From: Candidatus Obscuribacterales bacterium
GTDB lineage: Bacteria; Cyanobacteriota; Vampirovibrionia; Obscuribacterales; Obscuribacteraceae
DNA: 64,000 bases
Direction: 5' to 3'
Assembly: GCA_020054205.1 (NCBI GenBank)
Contig: JAGVLS010000017.1
Span: forward strand, 1-64,000
The position numbers and the translations under genes were made by a program. Each line of letters begins with the position of its first letter. The stretch's first letter is position 1. The notes below the pieces were generated by a model that worked only from the letters and a program-made list of their open reading frames with translations, searched no databases and was not told the origin of the DNA. Positions 10,065 to 18,873 of this stretch are shown in pieces.

Positions 10065-10105
10065 GATCGAATTCTCAATCCAAAATTATGGAAGTGGTAA
10101 AGGAT

Positions 10106-10336
10106 TTATTTTTTGCCTTCGCTTTTAGGAGATTGAGAATTGCTTTGAGAAGAATCTTCCTCGTTAGCAGGAGGATTAATAGACGATTTCACCTCATCTT
10201 GCACATCTTTCAAAGACTTCTTAAAATTTCCAATCCCTTGTCCTAAAGATTTACCTAATTCAGGCAATTTCTTAGGTCCAAATATAACCAAGGCAATAGC
10301 AAAAATAAGGGCAAGTTCACCTGGTCCAGGAATCAT
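10106..10336 (-). CDS. tatA: Sec-independent translocase protein TatA
   Basis: Pore-forming subunit of the twin-arginine export system. The 76-residue protein has one N-terminal membrane helix (about 6-20), the hinge FGPKKLPELGKSLG, an amphipathic helix and an acidic, Ser-rich tail. TatA/B/E share this layout; the short length and hinge favour TatA (or the combined TatA/E type). tatC is not in this window. Confidence 0.92.
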   Translation of the reverse strand: MIPGPGELALIFAIALVIFGPKKLPELGKSLGQGIGNFKKSLKDVQDEVKSSINPPANEEDSSQSNSQSPKSEGKK

Positions 10337-10393
10337 TTTAATACTTATGCCTCACTTGACTTTACTATTAGATCCTAACATATTGTTATCAAC

Positions 10394-10421
10394 AAAAACG
10401 ACCTATTTAAGGCTGTTTTTT
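10394..10421. terminator. candidate terminator between the secreted hydrolase gene and tatA
   Basis: An imperfect hairpin: AAAAAC at 10394-10399 and CCT at 10402-10404 pair with AGG at 10410-10412 and GTTTTT at 10415-10420. It has A-runs on one side and T-runs on the other. It would end the minus-strand glyS-hydrolase transcript before tatA. The stem is interrupted, so this is tentative. Confidence 0.35.
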
Positions 10422-10434
10422 GCTAATTTGCTGA

Positions 10435-11850
10435 TTAGTTACTTTTGCTTGCCCCGTTATCATAGATTGTTAGGGGTTTTTCGATTTGAGAATTTAAATT
10501 ATTAAAGTACTTGCGATCTGCAAGCTCAGAAATCGCTGCTTCCATATATACATAATCAGGCAGAAGCCCTTCTGGTTCTAAATATTCTTCCATAGCTGAA
10601 GCGTCAAGAGATGAATTTGGTAAATTAGATACAAAATTATGACTGCTCATATCACCAACCATTCCAACATAAAGAGGATCTGGATTTAGTCTAACAAAAG
10701 CAATCTTTCCCTCCAGCCAATTATTGTATTGCAAACAAATATGCCCATGATCAGATTGTCTTTGCAAATGATCAATTGTGCTACCAAAAATAACAACCAT
10801 AAGATTTGGCATTTTTTTGCACACATCTGAAATAAAAAGTGAGCCATCTCTTTCATCAAAATATGCTTGAGACTCATTCAAACTAGCTACAGTAGATGGC
10901 CAATTATCACCAAAAACTTTAAGTCTTAGCAGCGCTTTTGTTATTTGAGGAGAATAAATTTGTTTTTCCAAACCTATATCACTCAAATAGGGCAAAGCAA
11001 ATTCTAAAGCCTCATCCCATTGCTTGTTATTATTCTCATCAAAGAAAAGAATTCCAGGAAGATTAGATTGACCAATCTTTTTGTTGAACTGAGACTTTCT
11101 AACAGTTACAGCATCAAAACACAACTTTCTAAAATCAACTAAACATTTTCCAGTAGCAGCACTACCTAACCGATAATGCCTATTTGTTATGTAATCATAA
11201 GCACTACCCAAACAGGGAGGATAAAATAAAGAACCAACCGGGCTTTCATAAAAAGTGACAAAGCTAACACAAGATAATTCTTGAGCCCACTTTGCTAAAG
11301 CAGCTAATATAATATTGCCACCATTAGACCAACCAACCAAACCTATTGAAGGATTGTATACTTTCACAGGCACTATAGCTGATAATTTTTTTCCTTTTAC
11401 ATCGGTAGTTTTTCCACTAGCAAACTCAATAACATCTTTTAAAGCAGTTTGACAATTAATACCTGCCATATCGTATATACCAGAAGAGGAATATCCCTTT
11501 TTGCCTGTACCCGGATAAGCAAAACGCACTTCAACAAAACCTGATTGAGCTGCATGCATAGAAAAATCAATACCACTAGGTATTTCTTCTGATGGCACAA
11601 CTACAATAACAGGGGCACCTTCTTTATAGCGAGGTTTATTGGGATATAAAACATTTACCGCAATTCCTTGACCTGGTGCCACTTTAGACGGAATGAAAGT
11701 GCTAATAGATTCTTCTTCAACCATTGGCGGTATTGTTATTGAAGATGATGTTGAAATATCAGTTAAAGCAAACACGGTTTTTGCATTAGATATAACAAGT
11801 GAAAATATCAAAGAAAATATAAAAACGTATAAAACAATTTTGAATCGCAT
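10435..11850 (-). CDS. secreted alpha/beta-hydrolase-like protein
   Basis: A 471-residue exported protein with a signal peptide (hydrophobic about 4-28). The central region fits an alpha/beta hydrolase: a strand VIVVVPSE, then GLVGWSNGGNIILAAL with a GxSxG-type nucleophile elbow (Ser in GWSNG), and a late SDHGHICL segment that could supply the catalytic His. Between them lies a large insertion, including HYRLGSAATGKCLVDF, that I do not recognise. The substrate is unknown. It lies 8 bp after glyS; AAGG precedes the ATG and overlaps the glyS end, so the two are probably co-transcribed. Export suggests envelope or extracellular action. Confidence 0.65.
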   Translation of the reverse strand: MRFKIVLYVFIFSLIFSLVISNAKTVFALTDISTSSSITIPPMVEEESISTFIPSKVAPGQGIAVNVLYPNKPRYKEGAPVIVVVPSEEIPSGIDFSMHAAQSGFVEVRFAYPGTGKKGYSSSGIYDMAGINCQTALKDVIEFASGKTTDVKGKKLSAIVPVKVYNPSIGLVGWSNGGNIILAALAKWAQELSCVSFVTFYESPVGSLFYPPCLGSAYDYITNRHYRLGSAATGKCLVDFRKLCFDAVTVRKSQFNKKIGQSNLPGILFFDENNNKQWDEALEFALPYLSDIGLEKQIYSPQITKALLRLKVFGDNWPSTVASLNESQAYFDERDGSLFISDVCKKMPNLMVVIFGSTIDHLQRQSDHGHICLQYNNWLEGKIAFVRLNPDPLYVGMVGDMSSHNFVSNLPNSSLDASAMEEYLEPEGLLPDYVYMEAAISELADRKYFNNLNSQIEKPLTIYDNGASKSN

Positions 11851-11858
11851 GTTATGCC

Positions 11859-14003
11859 TTAAAGCAAAAGGGGTTGTAGTTTTTTAAAATCGCAAATCGT
11901 CGCAAAATAACAATTGATCGACTTAAGCAGTCCATGTCTATTAAGTCGTTTTGTCATATCAGGATCATTTACCATCACATTATCAAAAAAAGCATCTACC
12001 TTTGAGACAAGCGTAGATAAAAGTTCCATCAATTCCATATACTCAGCATAAGAAGTTGGTTTTACAAAATTATTATTTGCTTCCCAAACATTTACTACTT
12101 CTTTTTCAAAAGAATGCCACAATTCGGTTTCGTAGGTACTATCAAACAACTTAGGATCGAAAGTATTATTTTCATCCTTACCATTTAAGATATTGCCAAT
12201 TCGCACACCTGCTCTAATTACAGAGAGCCCTTTATCCGAGCCAGCTAAATTAGCCAAACAACGACAACGATCGAGCATATCTTTTACATCAGCAAGTGGA
12301 TTTCCATGAGACAATACCGACTCAACAATGTCTTTATTAAAACCATTATCAATCAGTTTTATTCTAAGCCTACTAACTAAAAATTCTCTGAGTTCTATCA
12401 TTGTAGTATCGAAATTGAAATTACGTTTTTTAGTTAATTTCGATTCAACTAAATTCAGCAATAATTCTAGCAATGCTGAAACATTTATCCGATATTCAGA
12501 AAGACCATCTATTAAGATATCAATTATCCCTTGGCACTGTCGCCTTAACGCATAAGGATCAGAAGAACCGCTAGCACGTCTACCTAATGCAAACAACCCA
12601 ACTATATTATCCAGCTTATCTACAAGTGAAACCAATTTACCAATTAAATCAGATGGAATACTATCATCATGGGCTCTTGGTGAATAATGTGAGGCAATGC
12701 CAGCTGCAACAGCTTGTGTTTGATTTTCTAATTGTGCATACCACGAACCTACATAACCTTGTAATTCTGGTAATTCTCTAACTAAATTAGTGACCAGATC
12801 GTTTTTACAAAGCTCCGCAGTTGTTTTTAAATCTTGAATTACTTTTGTCTCTAGATTTAAGCTATCCGCCAGTATAGATACGGTATTTACCAATCTTTCT
12901 ATTTTGTCGCAATAACTACCTAATCCTTCTTGGAAGGTTAATTGCTTCAATTTTTCGCGATGTGAACTAAGCTTAGTTTTTAAATCATCAAAATAAAAAA
13001 ACCTGCCGTCAGCTAATCTAGCCTTCAATACTCTTTCGTTGCCTTGCTTGATATTATCTTTTGCTTTTTGAGAGTCATTATTAGCAATAGCAATAAAATA
13101 AGACAATAGCTTTGCATTACCATCAGTTTTATTTTCTTCAAGCGGAAAATATCTTTGATGATGAACCATAACAGTTTCAATTAACATGTCTGGGAGTTCT
13201 AAATATTCTTTTGCAAACTCACCTAGAATAGGTGATGGCCACTCAGTAATATTTACAACTTCATCAAGCAATGCTCCAGATGTTTGGCGTGCTCTACCAG
13301 AAATTGTTTTAGCTACTTTGTTTATTCCATCTAAAATAACTTGCTTGCGTTCATTTGCGTCAACTAACACTTTGGCATTTCTAAGCGAACTTATATAAGC
13401 TGCAGGACTATCAATTATAATTTTACCTGGGGCTAGTACACGATTACCAAATGTATATTTATCAGATTGGATGCCGTCTACATTTAGTTTTAATTCTTCT
13501 TTGTCTAAAATAGAAACTATCCATCTAATTGGACGAGAAAATTTTAAGTCTCCATTTCCCCAACGCATTAAGCGCTCACCAGAAATTTTATTTATTACCT
13601 GAGGAATAATATTAGCTAGAACAGATGATGCAGATTCTCCTTTCACCGTCAAATCTGCCATCAAATAAAGTGTGCCGCTAATTTCTTCATGCTTTAAGTC
13701 TTTTACTTCAATTCCATGTTTTTGAGCAAATCCAAGGGCTGCTGGCAATGGATTTTTGTTAGCATCAAAACTAGATTTTACTGGTGGTCCTTTAACACGT
13801 TTATTGATGGTAGCTTGAGTTGACGCTAAATCATTTATAATTGCACTTAAGCGACGTGGCGTGCCATAAGTATCAATTGATTGATACGAAAGCCTAGCTT
13901 CATCTAAAGCATTTGAAAGTAAACCTTTAAGACGTTGCCTAGCCTCATCAATAAAATTAGCTGGCAGTTCTTCGGTTCCAATCTCAAGTAAATAATTTGG
14001 CAT
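11859..14003 (-). CDS. glyS: glycyl-tRNA synthetase beta subunit
   Basis: The beta chain of the alpha2beta2 bacterial GlyRS, needed for tRNA recognition. The 714-residue protein begins MPNYLLEIGTEELPANF, the classic GlyS start. It contains RLMRWG, VVNITEWPSPILGEF, ELPELQGYVGSWYA, and the SSDPYALRRQCQGI block of the HD-like region, with a C-terminal anticodon-binding-type domain (DALR-like). The alpha subunit gene glyQ is not adjacent and must lie outside the window. The gap to the divergent Cys-rich gene is 154 bp. Confidence 0.96.
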   Translation of the reverse strand: MPNYLLEIGTEELPANFIDEARQRLKGLLSNALDEARLSYQSIDTYGTPRRLSAIINDLASTQATINKRVKGPPVKSSFDANKNPLPAALGFAQKHGIEVKDLKHEEISGTLYLMADLTVKGESASSVLANIIPQVINKISGERLMRWGNGDLKFSRPIRWIVSILDKEELKLNVDGIQSDKYTFGNRVLAPGKIIIDSPAAYISSLRNAKVLVDANERKQVILDGINKVAKTISGRARQTSGALLDEVVNITEWPSPILGEFAKEYLELPDMLIETVMVHHQRYFPLEENKTDGNAKLLSYFIAIANNDSQKAKDNIKQGNERVLKARLADGRFFYFDDLKTKLSSHREKLKQLTFQEGLGSYCDKIERLVNTVSILADSLNLETKVIQDLKTTAELCKNDLVTNLVRELPELQGYVGSWYAQLENQTQAVAAGIASHYSPRAHDDSIPSDLIGKLVSLVDKLDNIVGLFALGRRASGSSDPYALRRQCQGIIDILIDGLSEYRINVSALLELLLNLVESKLTKKRNFNFDTTMIELREFLVSRLRIKLIDNGFNKDIVESVLSHGNPLADVKDMLDRCRCLANLAGSDKGLSVIRAGVRIGNILNGKDENNTFDPKLFDSTYETELWHSFEKEVVNVWEANNNFVKPTSYAEYMELMELLSTLVSKVDAFFDNVMVNDPDMTKRLNRHGLLKSINCYFATICDFKKLQPLLL

Positions 14004-14119
14004 AGCTCCTATTATCTTACAAAGTCAGCAAAAGACGATATAAGGCGTTTAATTTTGTCCTCTAAAATTTATCATTTATTTACTCCAATCTTCCTGTTTG
14101 CAGCTAGAATAGGAATAAG

Positions 14120-14136
14120 CCTTGTATGAAACAAGG
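14120..14136 (+). promoter_or_regulatory. hairpin in the leader of the small Cys-rich gene
   Basis: CCTTGT (14120-14125), ATGAA loop, ACAAGG (14131-14136). It ends 9 nt before the AGGAGG ribosome site at 14146-14151. It could affect translation, but no alternative pairing with the ribosome site is visible. Confidence 0.3.
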
Positions 14137-14157
14137 TATTTATATAGGAGGCTAAAC

Positions 14158-14307
14158 ATGAAACGATTAAATATGCAATTTCTGTTTGCAGCAATTGTTT
14201 TAGTGCTTGCCGCATGGACAATTCTTGGACAACAAAGCATTGCTTCAAATGCTTGCTGTGGACAAGGACTACCGTGCTGTGAGTCAGTAAGTGCTTGCTG
14301 TAATTAA
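14158..14307 (+). CDS. 49-residue Cys-rich secreted or membrane-anchored peptide
   Basis: I do not recognise this protein. It has a hydrophobic helix (about 6-24) and a short tail with seven Cys in paired form: ACCGQGLPCCESVSACCN at the very end. The tail looks like a metal- or redox-active cluster outside the membrane. A perfect AGGAGG six bases before the ATG at 14158 makes translation likely and decides the start; the frame also extends to a TTG at 14122. It is 18 bp before another Cys-rich secreted gene, suggesting a shared transcript and role. Confidence 0.7.
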   Translation: MKRLNMQFLFAAIVLVLAAWTILGQQSIASNACCGQGLPCCESVSACCN

Positions 14308-14325
14308 TTCTCTGGTATTTAAATA

Positions 14326-14733
14326 ATGAAAACTGTTGCCAACAACATACTTAAGCTAATTAAACCTTTGTTTCTCATGAGCCTTTGCATAGCAGGACTT
14401 TTGGTAAATCAAACGTGTTTATGTGCTCCCATGTTATTACATAATAATGATGAAATAAGCTGCACACATATGGCAAGCAGCAATTGCTGTTGTCACGATA
14501 GCGCGCAGTCATCATTAACAAAAGGCAATTGTTGTGATAGCAAAAACAATAAGTATGTAATGCAGTTTTCAGATACAAGCTCCAAAGAATGGGTACCAGT
14601 ACAAAACAGCCAAAAGAGTTTTATTTGTCTTTTCGCCTTTAGACAAACAGCAAAAACTTATAACTTGAGACTGTTGAATGGACTCATAAAACCAGAGAGG
14701 GTCTATTTATTAAATAGATCACTTTTGATTTAA
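14326..14733 (+). CDS. Cys/His-rich secreted protein
   Basis: A 135-residue protein of unknown function. Hydrophobic N-terminus (about 12-32) ending near TCLCAP suggests export. The mature part has a His/Cys cluster, CTHMASSNCCCHDS and later GNCCDS, followed by a region without recognisable domain. Small exported proteins with CC/H clusters often sit next to heavy-metal efflux genes in bacteria, so metal binding is a reasonable inference, but no transporter is next to it here. It follows the 49-residue Cys-rich gene by 18 bp and converges on the ferredoxin gene. Confidence 0.55.
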   Translation: MKTVANNILKLIKPLFLMSLCIAGLLVNQTCLCAPMLLHNNDEISCTHMASSNCCCHDSAQSSLTKGNCCDSKNNKYVMQFSDTSSKEWVPVQNSQKSFICLFAFRQTAKTYNLRLLNGLIKPERVYLLNRSLLI

Positions 14734-14753
14734 AAATCGTTTTTGTTTACCTA

Positions 14754-15062
14754 TTATTTTTGTTTTCCTCGCCCATCGTAAAACAGTCTTTTTACTGGGC
14801 AATCTTCTATTAGATGCTTTTCTACAATTTCTTTAGCATCTGATACTTTTACACGCGCGTACCAAACAGCATCTGGATAGACAACCATTACTGCACCATT
14901 GCCGCATTGATCTAAACAACCAGACTTGTTAATTCGAATTTGTTTTTTTAAACCTTTATCTTTTACAATCTCACGCAAACGATCACAGAGATCTTTGCTG
15001 CCTTCTTTAGGACAAGTTTTTCCTTCTGTACAAACAAAAACATGTTTTTTATAAATGTCCAT
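14754..15062 (-). CDS. thioredoxin-like [2Fe-2S] ferredoxin
   Basis: A 102-residue protein of the Shethna-type, thioredoxin-fold [2Fe-2S] family. Seen: VFVCTEGKTCP near the N-terminus and SGCLDQCGNGAVMVVYPDAVWY, giving the Cys set that ligates the cluster (first Cys at 11, later pair at about 49 and 53). The DAVWYARV strand and the following helix are typical. Such proteins act as electron carriers or resemble the NuoE C-terminal domain. The redox partner is unknown. It is a single gene, convergent with the Cys-rich pair. Confidence 0.85.
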   Translation of the reverse strand: MDIYKKHVFVCTEGKTCPKEGSKDLCDRLREIVKDKGLKKQIRINKSGCLDQCGNGAVMVVYPDAVWYARVKVSDAKEIVEKHLIEDCPVKRLFYDGRGKQK

Positions 15063-15193
15063 ATCAATCTCTTACTAATTGCTTACAAATCTTCTATATA
15101 ATCATTTCACATCGCCATCATCAAATATAACTAATAATAAGGGACTTAAGTCTAGTTAACCTGTATTTTCGTTGCAATTTCTTCTCAATTTCC

Positions 15194-15222
15194 TTGACTT
15201 CATATGTATAAATTGCCAAAAT
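15194..15222 (+). promoter_or_regulatory. candidate promoter of rplJ-rplL
   Basis: TTGACT (15194-15199), 17-nt spacer, CAAAAT (15217-15222). It lies just upstream of the L10 leader. The -10 matches the consensus at four of six bases. Confidence 0.5.
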
Positions 15223-15229
15223 GGCTGCA

Positions 15230-15403
15230 TGTCTTATAGATGCAAATCTAGAAGACGACCTAAGACAGCGCGGTGTCAAGTAATCACTTGCCGAAAAGCG
15301 AAAGCTGCCAGCTAGAGGTCACAAATCGGCAAACTAGTCGAATTAGGTAGAATCCAATCCTACCCATTGTGATCCCTTTAGGTAAATACCAAAGGGGTTT
15401 TTT
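15230..15403 (+). ncRNA. ribosomal protein L10 leader with attenuator
   Basis: A structured leader before rplJ. GACCT (15257-15261) can pair with AGGTC (15316-15320), closing a domain that contains AAGACAGCGCGGTG, similar to the AGACAG...GGTG element of known L10 leaders. It ends with an intrinsic terminator: CCCTTT and GGTA (15374-15384) pair with TACC and AAAGGG (15387-15396), followed by six T (15398-15403). In known systems the L10(L12)4 complex binds this RNA to repress its own operon; that mechanism is inferred here by analogy. Confidence 0.8.
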
Positions 15404-15458
15404 ATTTGAAAAATCTCCTGGTTAAGAATAGTTAAGACAATTACTTAAGGAGCCAAAA

Positions 15459-15986
15459 ATGGCCACAAAAGAAAAAAAACAAGAAATTGTCCAAGAGCTT
15501 GAGCGTATATTCAGTCAAACAGAAGTTGCAATAGTTGCTGATTTGAATGGATTTACAGTTGAAGAAATTACCAAATTTCGACGCAAGCTAGATAAAGATG
15601 AGGCAAAATGCCGAATAGCAAAAAACACGCTAATAAAATTAGCTAGCAAAGATAGTAAGTTTGCTCAAATCTCTGAAGTATTGCATGGACCTAGTGCTTT
15701 GATTTATTCAAGCGCTGACCCAGCACAACCAGCTAAAACAGCTGTTGAATATTTCAAAAGTTTGAAAAAAGGTTCTATACGCGGGGCAGTATTTGAAGGC
15801 AAATTATTGAACGAAAGCGATGTAAAAGCATTAGCTAGTCTGCCAAGCAAACATGAACTTCTATCTCAAATTGTAAGCAGTTTAGCTGCTCCAACTTCTG
15901 GCATAGTTTCGATTCTAAACACAATTATTGGTGACATTGGTAACTTAGCAGAAGAAGTAGCTAAGAAAAACAACAATGCTGCCTAA
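15459..15986 (+). CDS. rplJ: 50S ribosomal protein L10
   Basis: Stalk base protein that carries L7/L12 dimers. The 175-residue protein shows the N-terminal rRNA-binding domain (KKQEIVQELERIF..VAIVADLNGFTVEEITKFRRKL, KNTLIKLA) and the C-terminal helix that binds L12. The start is supported by AAGGAG just upstream. It is followed by rplL 40 bp later. The usual rplK-rplA and rpoB neighbours are not present: an unrelated ferredoxin gene is upstream and a TPR gene downstream. Confidence 0.97.
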   Translation: MATKEKKQEIVQELERIFSQTEVAIVADLNGFTVEEITKFRRKLDKDEAKCRIAKNTLIKLASKDSKFAQISEVLHGPSALIYSSADPAQPAKTAVEYFKSLKKGSIRGAVFEGKLLNESDVKALASLPSKHELLSQIVSSLAAPTSGIVSILNTIIGDIGNLAEEVAKKNNNAA

Positions 15987-16026
15987 AAACACAAGATAAT
16001 TGCATAATACTTAAGGAGAAAAATAA

Positions 16027-16416
16027 ATGGCTACAAAATTATCAGTTGATGATTTACTCGATCAAATCGGCTCACTAACATTACTTGAAGCAGCTGATTT
16101 GAAAAAGAAAATGGAAGACAAGTTTGGTGTTACAGCTGCTGCTCCTGCTGTAATGATGGCTGCCCCAGGCGCTGGCGCTGGTGCTGCCGGTGGTGCTGAA
16201 GAAAAAACCGAGTTTGATGTAATACTAGCTTCGGTTGGCGACAAAAAACTCGATGTACTAAAAGTTGTACGTGAAGTAACTGGATTAGCACTTAAAGAAG
16301 CCAAAGATTTAGTGGATAGCGCTCCTAAACCTGTCAAAGAAAAGATAAAGAAGGAAGACGCCCAACAAATGAAAGCCAAACTGGAAGCAGCTGGTGCTAA
16401 GGTAGAAATTAAGTAA
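16027..16416 (+). CDS. rplL: 50S ribosomal protein L7/L12
   Basis: Multicopy stalk protein that recruits translation GTPases. The 129-residue protein has the N-terminal dimerisation domain ([26 protein letters not shown]), an Ala/Gly hinge (about 38-58), and the conserved C-terminal domain ([41 protein letters not shown]). AAGGAG precedes the ATG. It is followed by a strong terminator. Confidence 0.98.
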   Translation: MATKLSVDDLLDQIGSLTLLEAADLKKKMEDKFGVTAAAPAVMMAAPGAGAGAAGGAEEKTEFDVILASVGDKKLDVLKVVREVTGLALKEAKDLVDSAPKPVKEKIKKEDAQQMKAKLEAAGAKVEIK

Positions 16417-16428
16417 TTAATTAAACTC

Positions 16429-16456
16429 AAAAAGCCGGCCTCAAGCCGGCTTTTTT
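16429..16456 (+). terminator. intrinsic terminator of rplJL
   Basis: AAAAAGCCGGC (16429-16439), loop CTCAA, GCCGGCTTTTTT (16445-16456). The GC-rich six-bp core plus the T-run is a textbook terminator, 13 bp after the rplL stop. Confidence 0.92.
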
Positions 16457-16495
16457 GTGCTTTAATACCTAGACAACACTAATAAATAGCAAATT

Positions 16496-18058
16496 ATGCA
16501 ATGCCCAAGTTGTGGACTTTATCATCCTAAAGGTTATGAACAATGTGTCTCTTGTGGAACACATTTTGCCTCTCAAGTTGAGCAGGCAAATACAGAACCT
16601 ACACAAACAACAAAAGAAAACAAAACAAGCTCTTTGAAAAGAGAAATTTTAGGTAAGCCTAAAAAAATGCCAACTAGTATTGGCATTTTTATTGCTTGTC
16701 TAATTTTGCTCATATCAGCTGGTGTCACAATATTTTTTCTAACTAGGCCATCTGAAAACGAACATTTATATCAAGTAGGACAAAAACAATTAGCCAATAA
16801 TCAATTTGCATTTGCTGTAAAAACTTTTGAGAAAGCATATGCCTTAAAACCTAATGAACCTAAAATGCTTCTTGCTTTGGCAAGAGCCTACGTAGGAATT
16901 GATCAAATTGAAAAAGCTTGGCAATGCATAGTGCAAGCTCAACAATTAGGATTAGGTGTAGCAGCTGAGCCTGCTTTAGCTTCAGATTTAGCTAATTATT
17001 ATCGCTTACACAATCAATATGAAAGAGCTATTCAGTTATTACGTCCTTTGGCAGATGCTAATATTGCCAATAAAAAAGCTGAATTAGCTGATCTTGATGC
17101 CTTATTTGGCGATGATTCACTCACAAATGGTAATACCAGACAAGCACTTAAGTGCTGGGAAGAAGTACAAACACTTAAAGAAGGCTCGCGTTATAAAGAA
17201 GCAGAAAGCCGATTGAGTACTATTTATCAAAAACTAGCAAATGAAGCTCTTTCAAATGGAGATGAAGAAGAAGCTCTAAAATGTCTAAATAAACTAAACA
17301 TATTAGCCCCTAGTGCTTACAGCTACGAAAAAACAGCTGACATTTATCAGCAACAAGGCAAATTTGACTTAGCCATGGATCAATTGCGCAAAGCAATAAA
17401 ATTATCTGAATCATCAAGTTTTTTAGATAAAAAGCTAGCGAATATGATGGCACAAAAAGGCAAAGAATTAATTGATGCAGGAGAATCTGAAGAAGGATTT
17501 GGTTATTTGCAACAAGCTCAAAGCTTGGACAACAAAATAAAAGTTCCGCCAGCTGCCGTGCGCAATAGCAAAATTACAATAGATCCAAATACAGGATTAG
17601 CTCATATTAGTGCTAACGTATGGAATCCTGGTCCAAATGAAATTAACTATTTAACTGTAAGAGTAGAACTTTTTGATACAGCAAGATCAAACCCAGTTTG
17701 GTCAAGAGAACAAAGAATAATTGATGAATTCGTGCCACCGCTTGCTCCTAAAGAAACAAAGCCATTTGAATTCACAAGTGGATTTAGTGCAAAAAATGAT
17801 GGCAGCATGGAATTTAGAGTGTATTTAGATGGGGCTTTTTATAAAGCGTATCCAATTGGTGATAAAACACGTATTTCTAAAACAAACAAAAGTGACGATA
17901 GCACAAGCGAACCCAAAAAAATTATTAGTGAACCAATAAAAAATATTCGTCCACAAGAAAATTTATCACCTAGCTTATTAGATAATAATGCCCTTGACGA
18001 ACAAGACCACAGCAGGGGACTAAGTCCTGAGGAAAAAACATTGCGAGACTTAGACTAA
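16496..18058 (+). CDS. zinc-ribbon, membrane-anchored TPR protein
   Basis: A 520-residue protein. Cytosolic N-terminus carries a zinc ribbon, Cys3, Cys6, Cys17 and Cys20. One membrane helix (about 61-84) follows, so the rest is periplasmic. The middle (about 95-355) is built of TPR-like repeats. Residues about 360-465 look like a beta-sandwich of the FxLYD kind (NPGPNEINYLTVRVELFD). The tail is polar and likely disordered. Function unknown; such proteins often act as envelope scaffolds. It converges on the next gene with a two-base gap. Confidence 0.8.
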   Translation: MQCPSCGLYHPKGYEQCVSCGTHFASQVEQANTEPTQTTKENKTSSLKREILGKPKKMPTSIGIFIACLILLISAGVTIFFLTRPSENEHLYQVGQKQLANNQFAFAVKTFEKAYALKPNEPKMLLALARAYVGIDQIEKAWQCIVQAQQLGLGVAAEPALASDLANYYRLHNQYERAIQLLRPLADANIANKKAELADLDALFGDDSLTNGNTRQALKCWEEVQTLKEGSRYKEAESRLSTIYQKLANEALSNGDEEEALKCLNKLNILAPSAYSYEKTADIYQQQGKFDLAMDQLRKAIKLSESSSFLDKKLANMMAQKGKELIDAGESEEGFGYLQQAQSLDNKIKVPPAAVRNSKITIDPNTGLAHISANVWNPGPNEINYLTVRVELFDTARSNPVWSREQRIIDEFVPPLAPKETKPFEFTSGFSAKNDGSMEFRVYLDGAFYKAYPIGDKTRISKTNKSDDSTSEPKKIISEPIKNIRPQENLSPSLLDNNALDEQDHSRGLSPEEKTLRDLD

Positions 18059-18060
18059 AA

Positions 18061-18855
18061 TTAAGGCATATAACCAAGCTTTTTTGCTTTTGCTAAATCT
18101 TTTTGAGCCAATTTAGACTCACCTGTTTTTTCATAAGACTTTCCGCGATAATAATATGCTTCATCAGCATCATCATTCAAATCTATAGCTTCTGACAAAT
18201 CTTTTATAGCCAGTTTATATTGTTTCAATTCATAATAAGCAATTCCACGATTTATAAAAGAATCAGCATCATCAGAGTCCAAGCTAATAGCTTTATTAGC
18301 ATCAGCTATTGCATTTTGAAACTTGCCTATTTGTCTATAATTATAACTACGATTACTATAGCCAGCTATTTCCTCAGGATCAATTTTAATAGCCTCTGAA
18401 CAATCTGATATAGCTTTATCATGTTCTTCTAAACAACCATATGCATAACAGCGCCAACTGTATGAATTAGCACATTTAGGATCTAATTTTATTGCCTGAG
18501 AAAAATCATCAATAGCTTCTTCATAATCTTCCAGTTTTACGCGACATATACCAATAGAAAGTAATAACTCATGATCATGAGGATTTAGTTTTATAGCTCG
18601 AGAATAATCAGCCATAGCTTTTTGATATTCTTTTAGTTCATAATAAGCCTCTCCTCTTTTATAGTACAAATCGGCACATTTAGGATCGGCTTCTATATCT
18701 TTGCTAAATTCTTCCACTGCTTTTTTGTAATTTTCCATTTTGTAATACATCTCACCACGAAAGCGAGAGACATTTTTGAAAGAACTACATGCAGAAATAT
18801 TACATATGCAAAATAAAACAAAAACAATTTTGATAAATCTATTGAAATCACGCAT
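18061..18855 (-). CDS. TPR-repeat lipoprotein
   Basis: A 264-residue protein with a lipobox ISAC, so Cys23 is the probable lipidation site. The mature part is about seven consecutive TPR units with well-kept consensus (AxxxYxxAIxLDPxxxxAYxxRG). It is the last gene of the bamA-skp-lpxD-lpxC-DUF4139 run, 18 bp after the DUF4139 gene. A role as an outer-membrane assembly or scaffold lipoprotein, comparable in layout to TPR lipoproteins of the Bam or Pil systems, is possible but not shown by the sequence. Confidence 0.82.
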   Translation of the reverse strand: MRDFNRFIKIVFVLFCICNISACSSFKNVSRFRGEMYYKMENYKKAVEEFSKDIEADPKCADLYYKRGEAYYELKEYQKAMADYSRAIKLNPHDHELLLSIGICRVKLEDYEEAIDDFSQAIKLDPKCANSYSWRCYAYGCLEEHDKAISDCSEAIKIDPEEIAGYSNRSYNYRQIGKFQNAIADANKAISLDSDDADSFINRGIAYYELKQYKLAIKDLSEAIDLNDDADEAYYYRGKSYEKTGESKLAQKDLAKAKKLGYMP

Positions 18856-18873
18856 ATTGCTTAAAGTTTAAAT

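Noticed and set aside
16062-16430. 122-codon frame antisense to rplL
   Set aside because: Mirror of a strongly biased ribosomal gene; no start signal.
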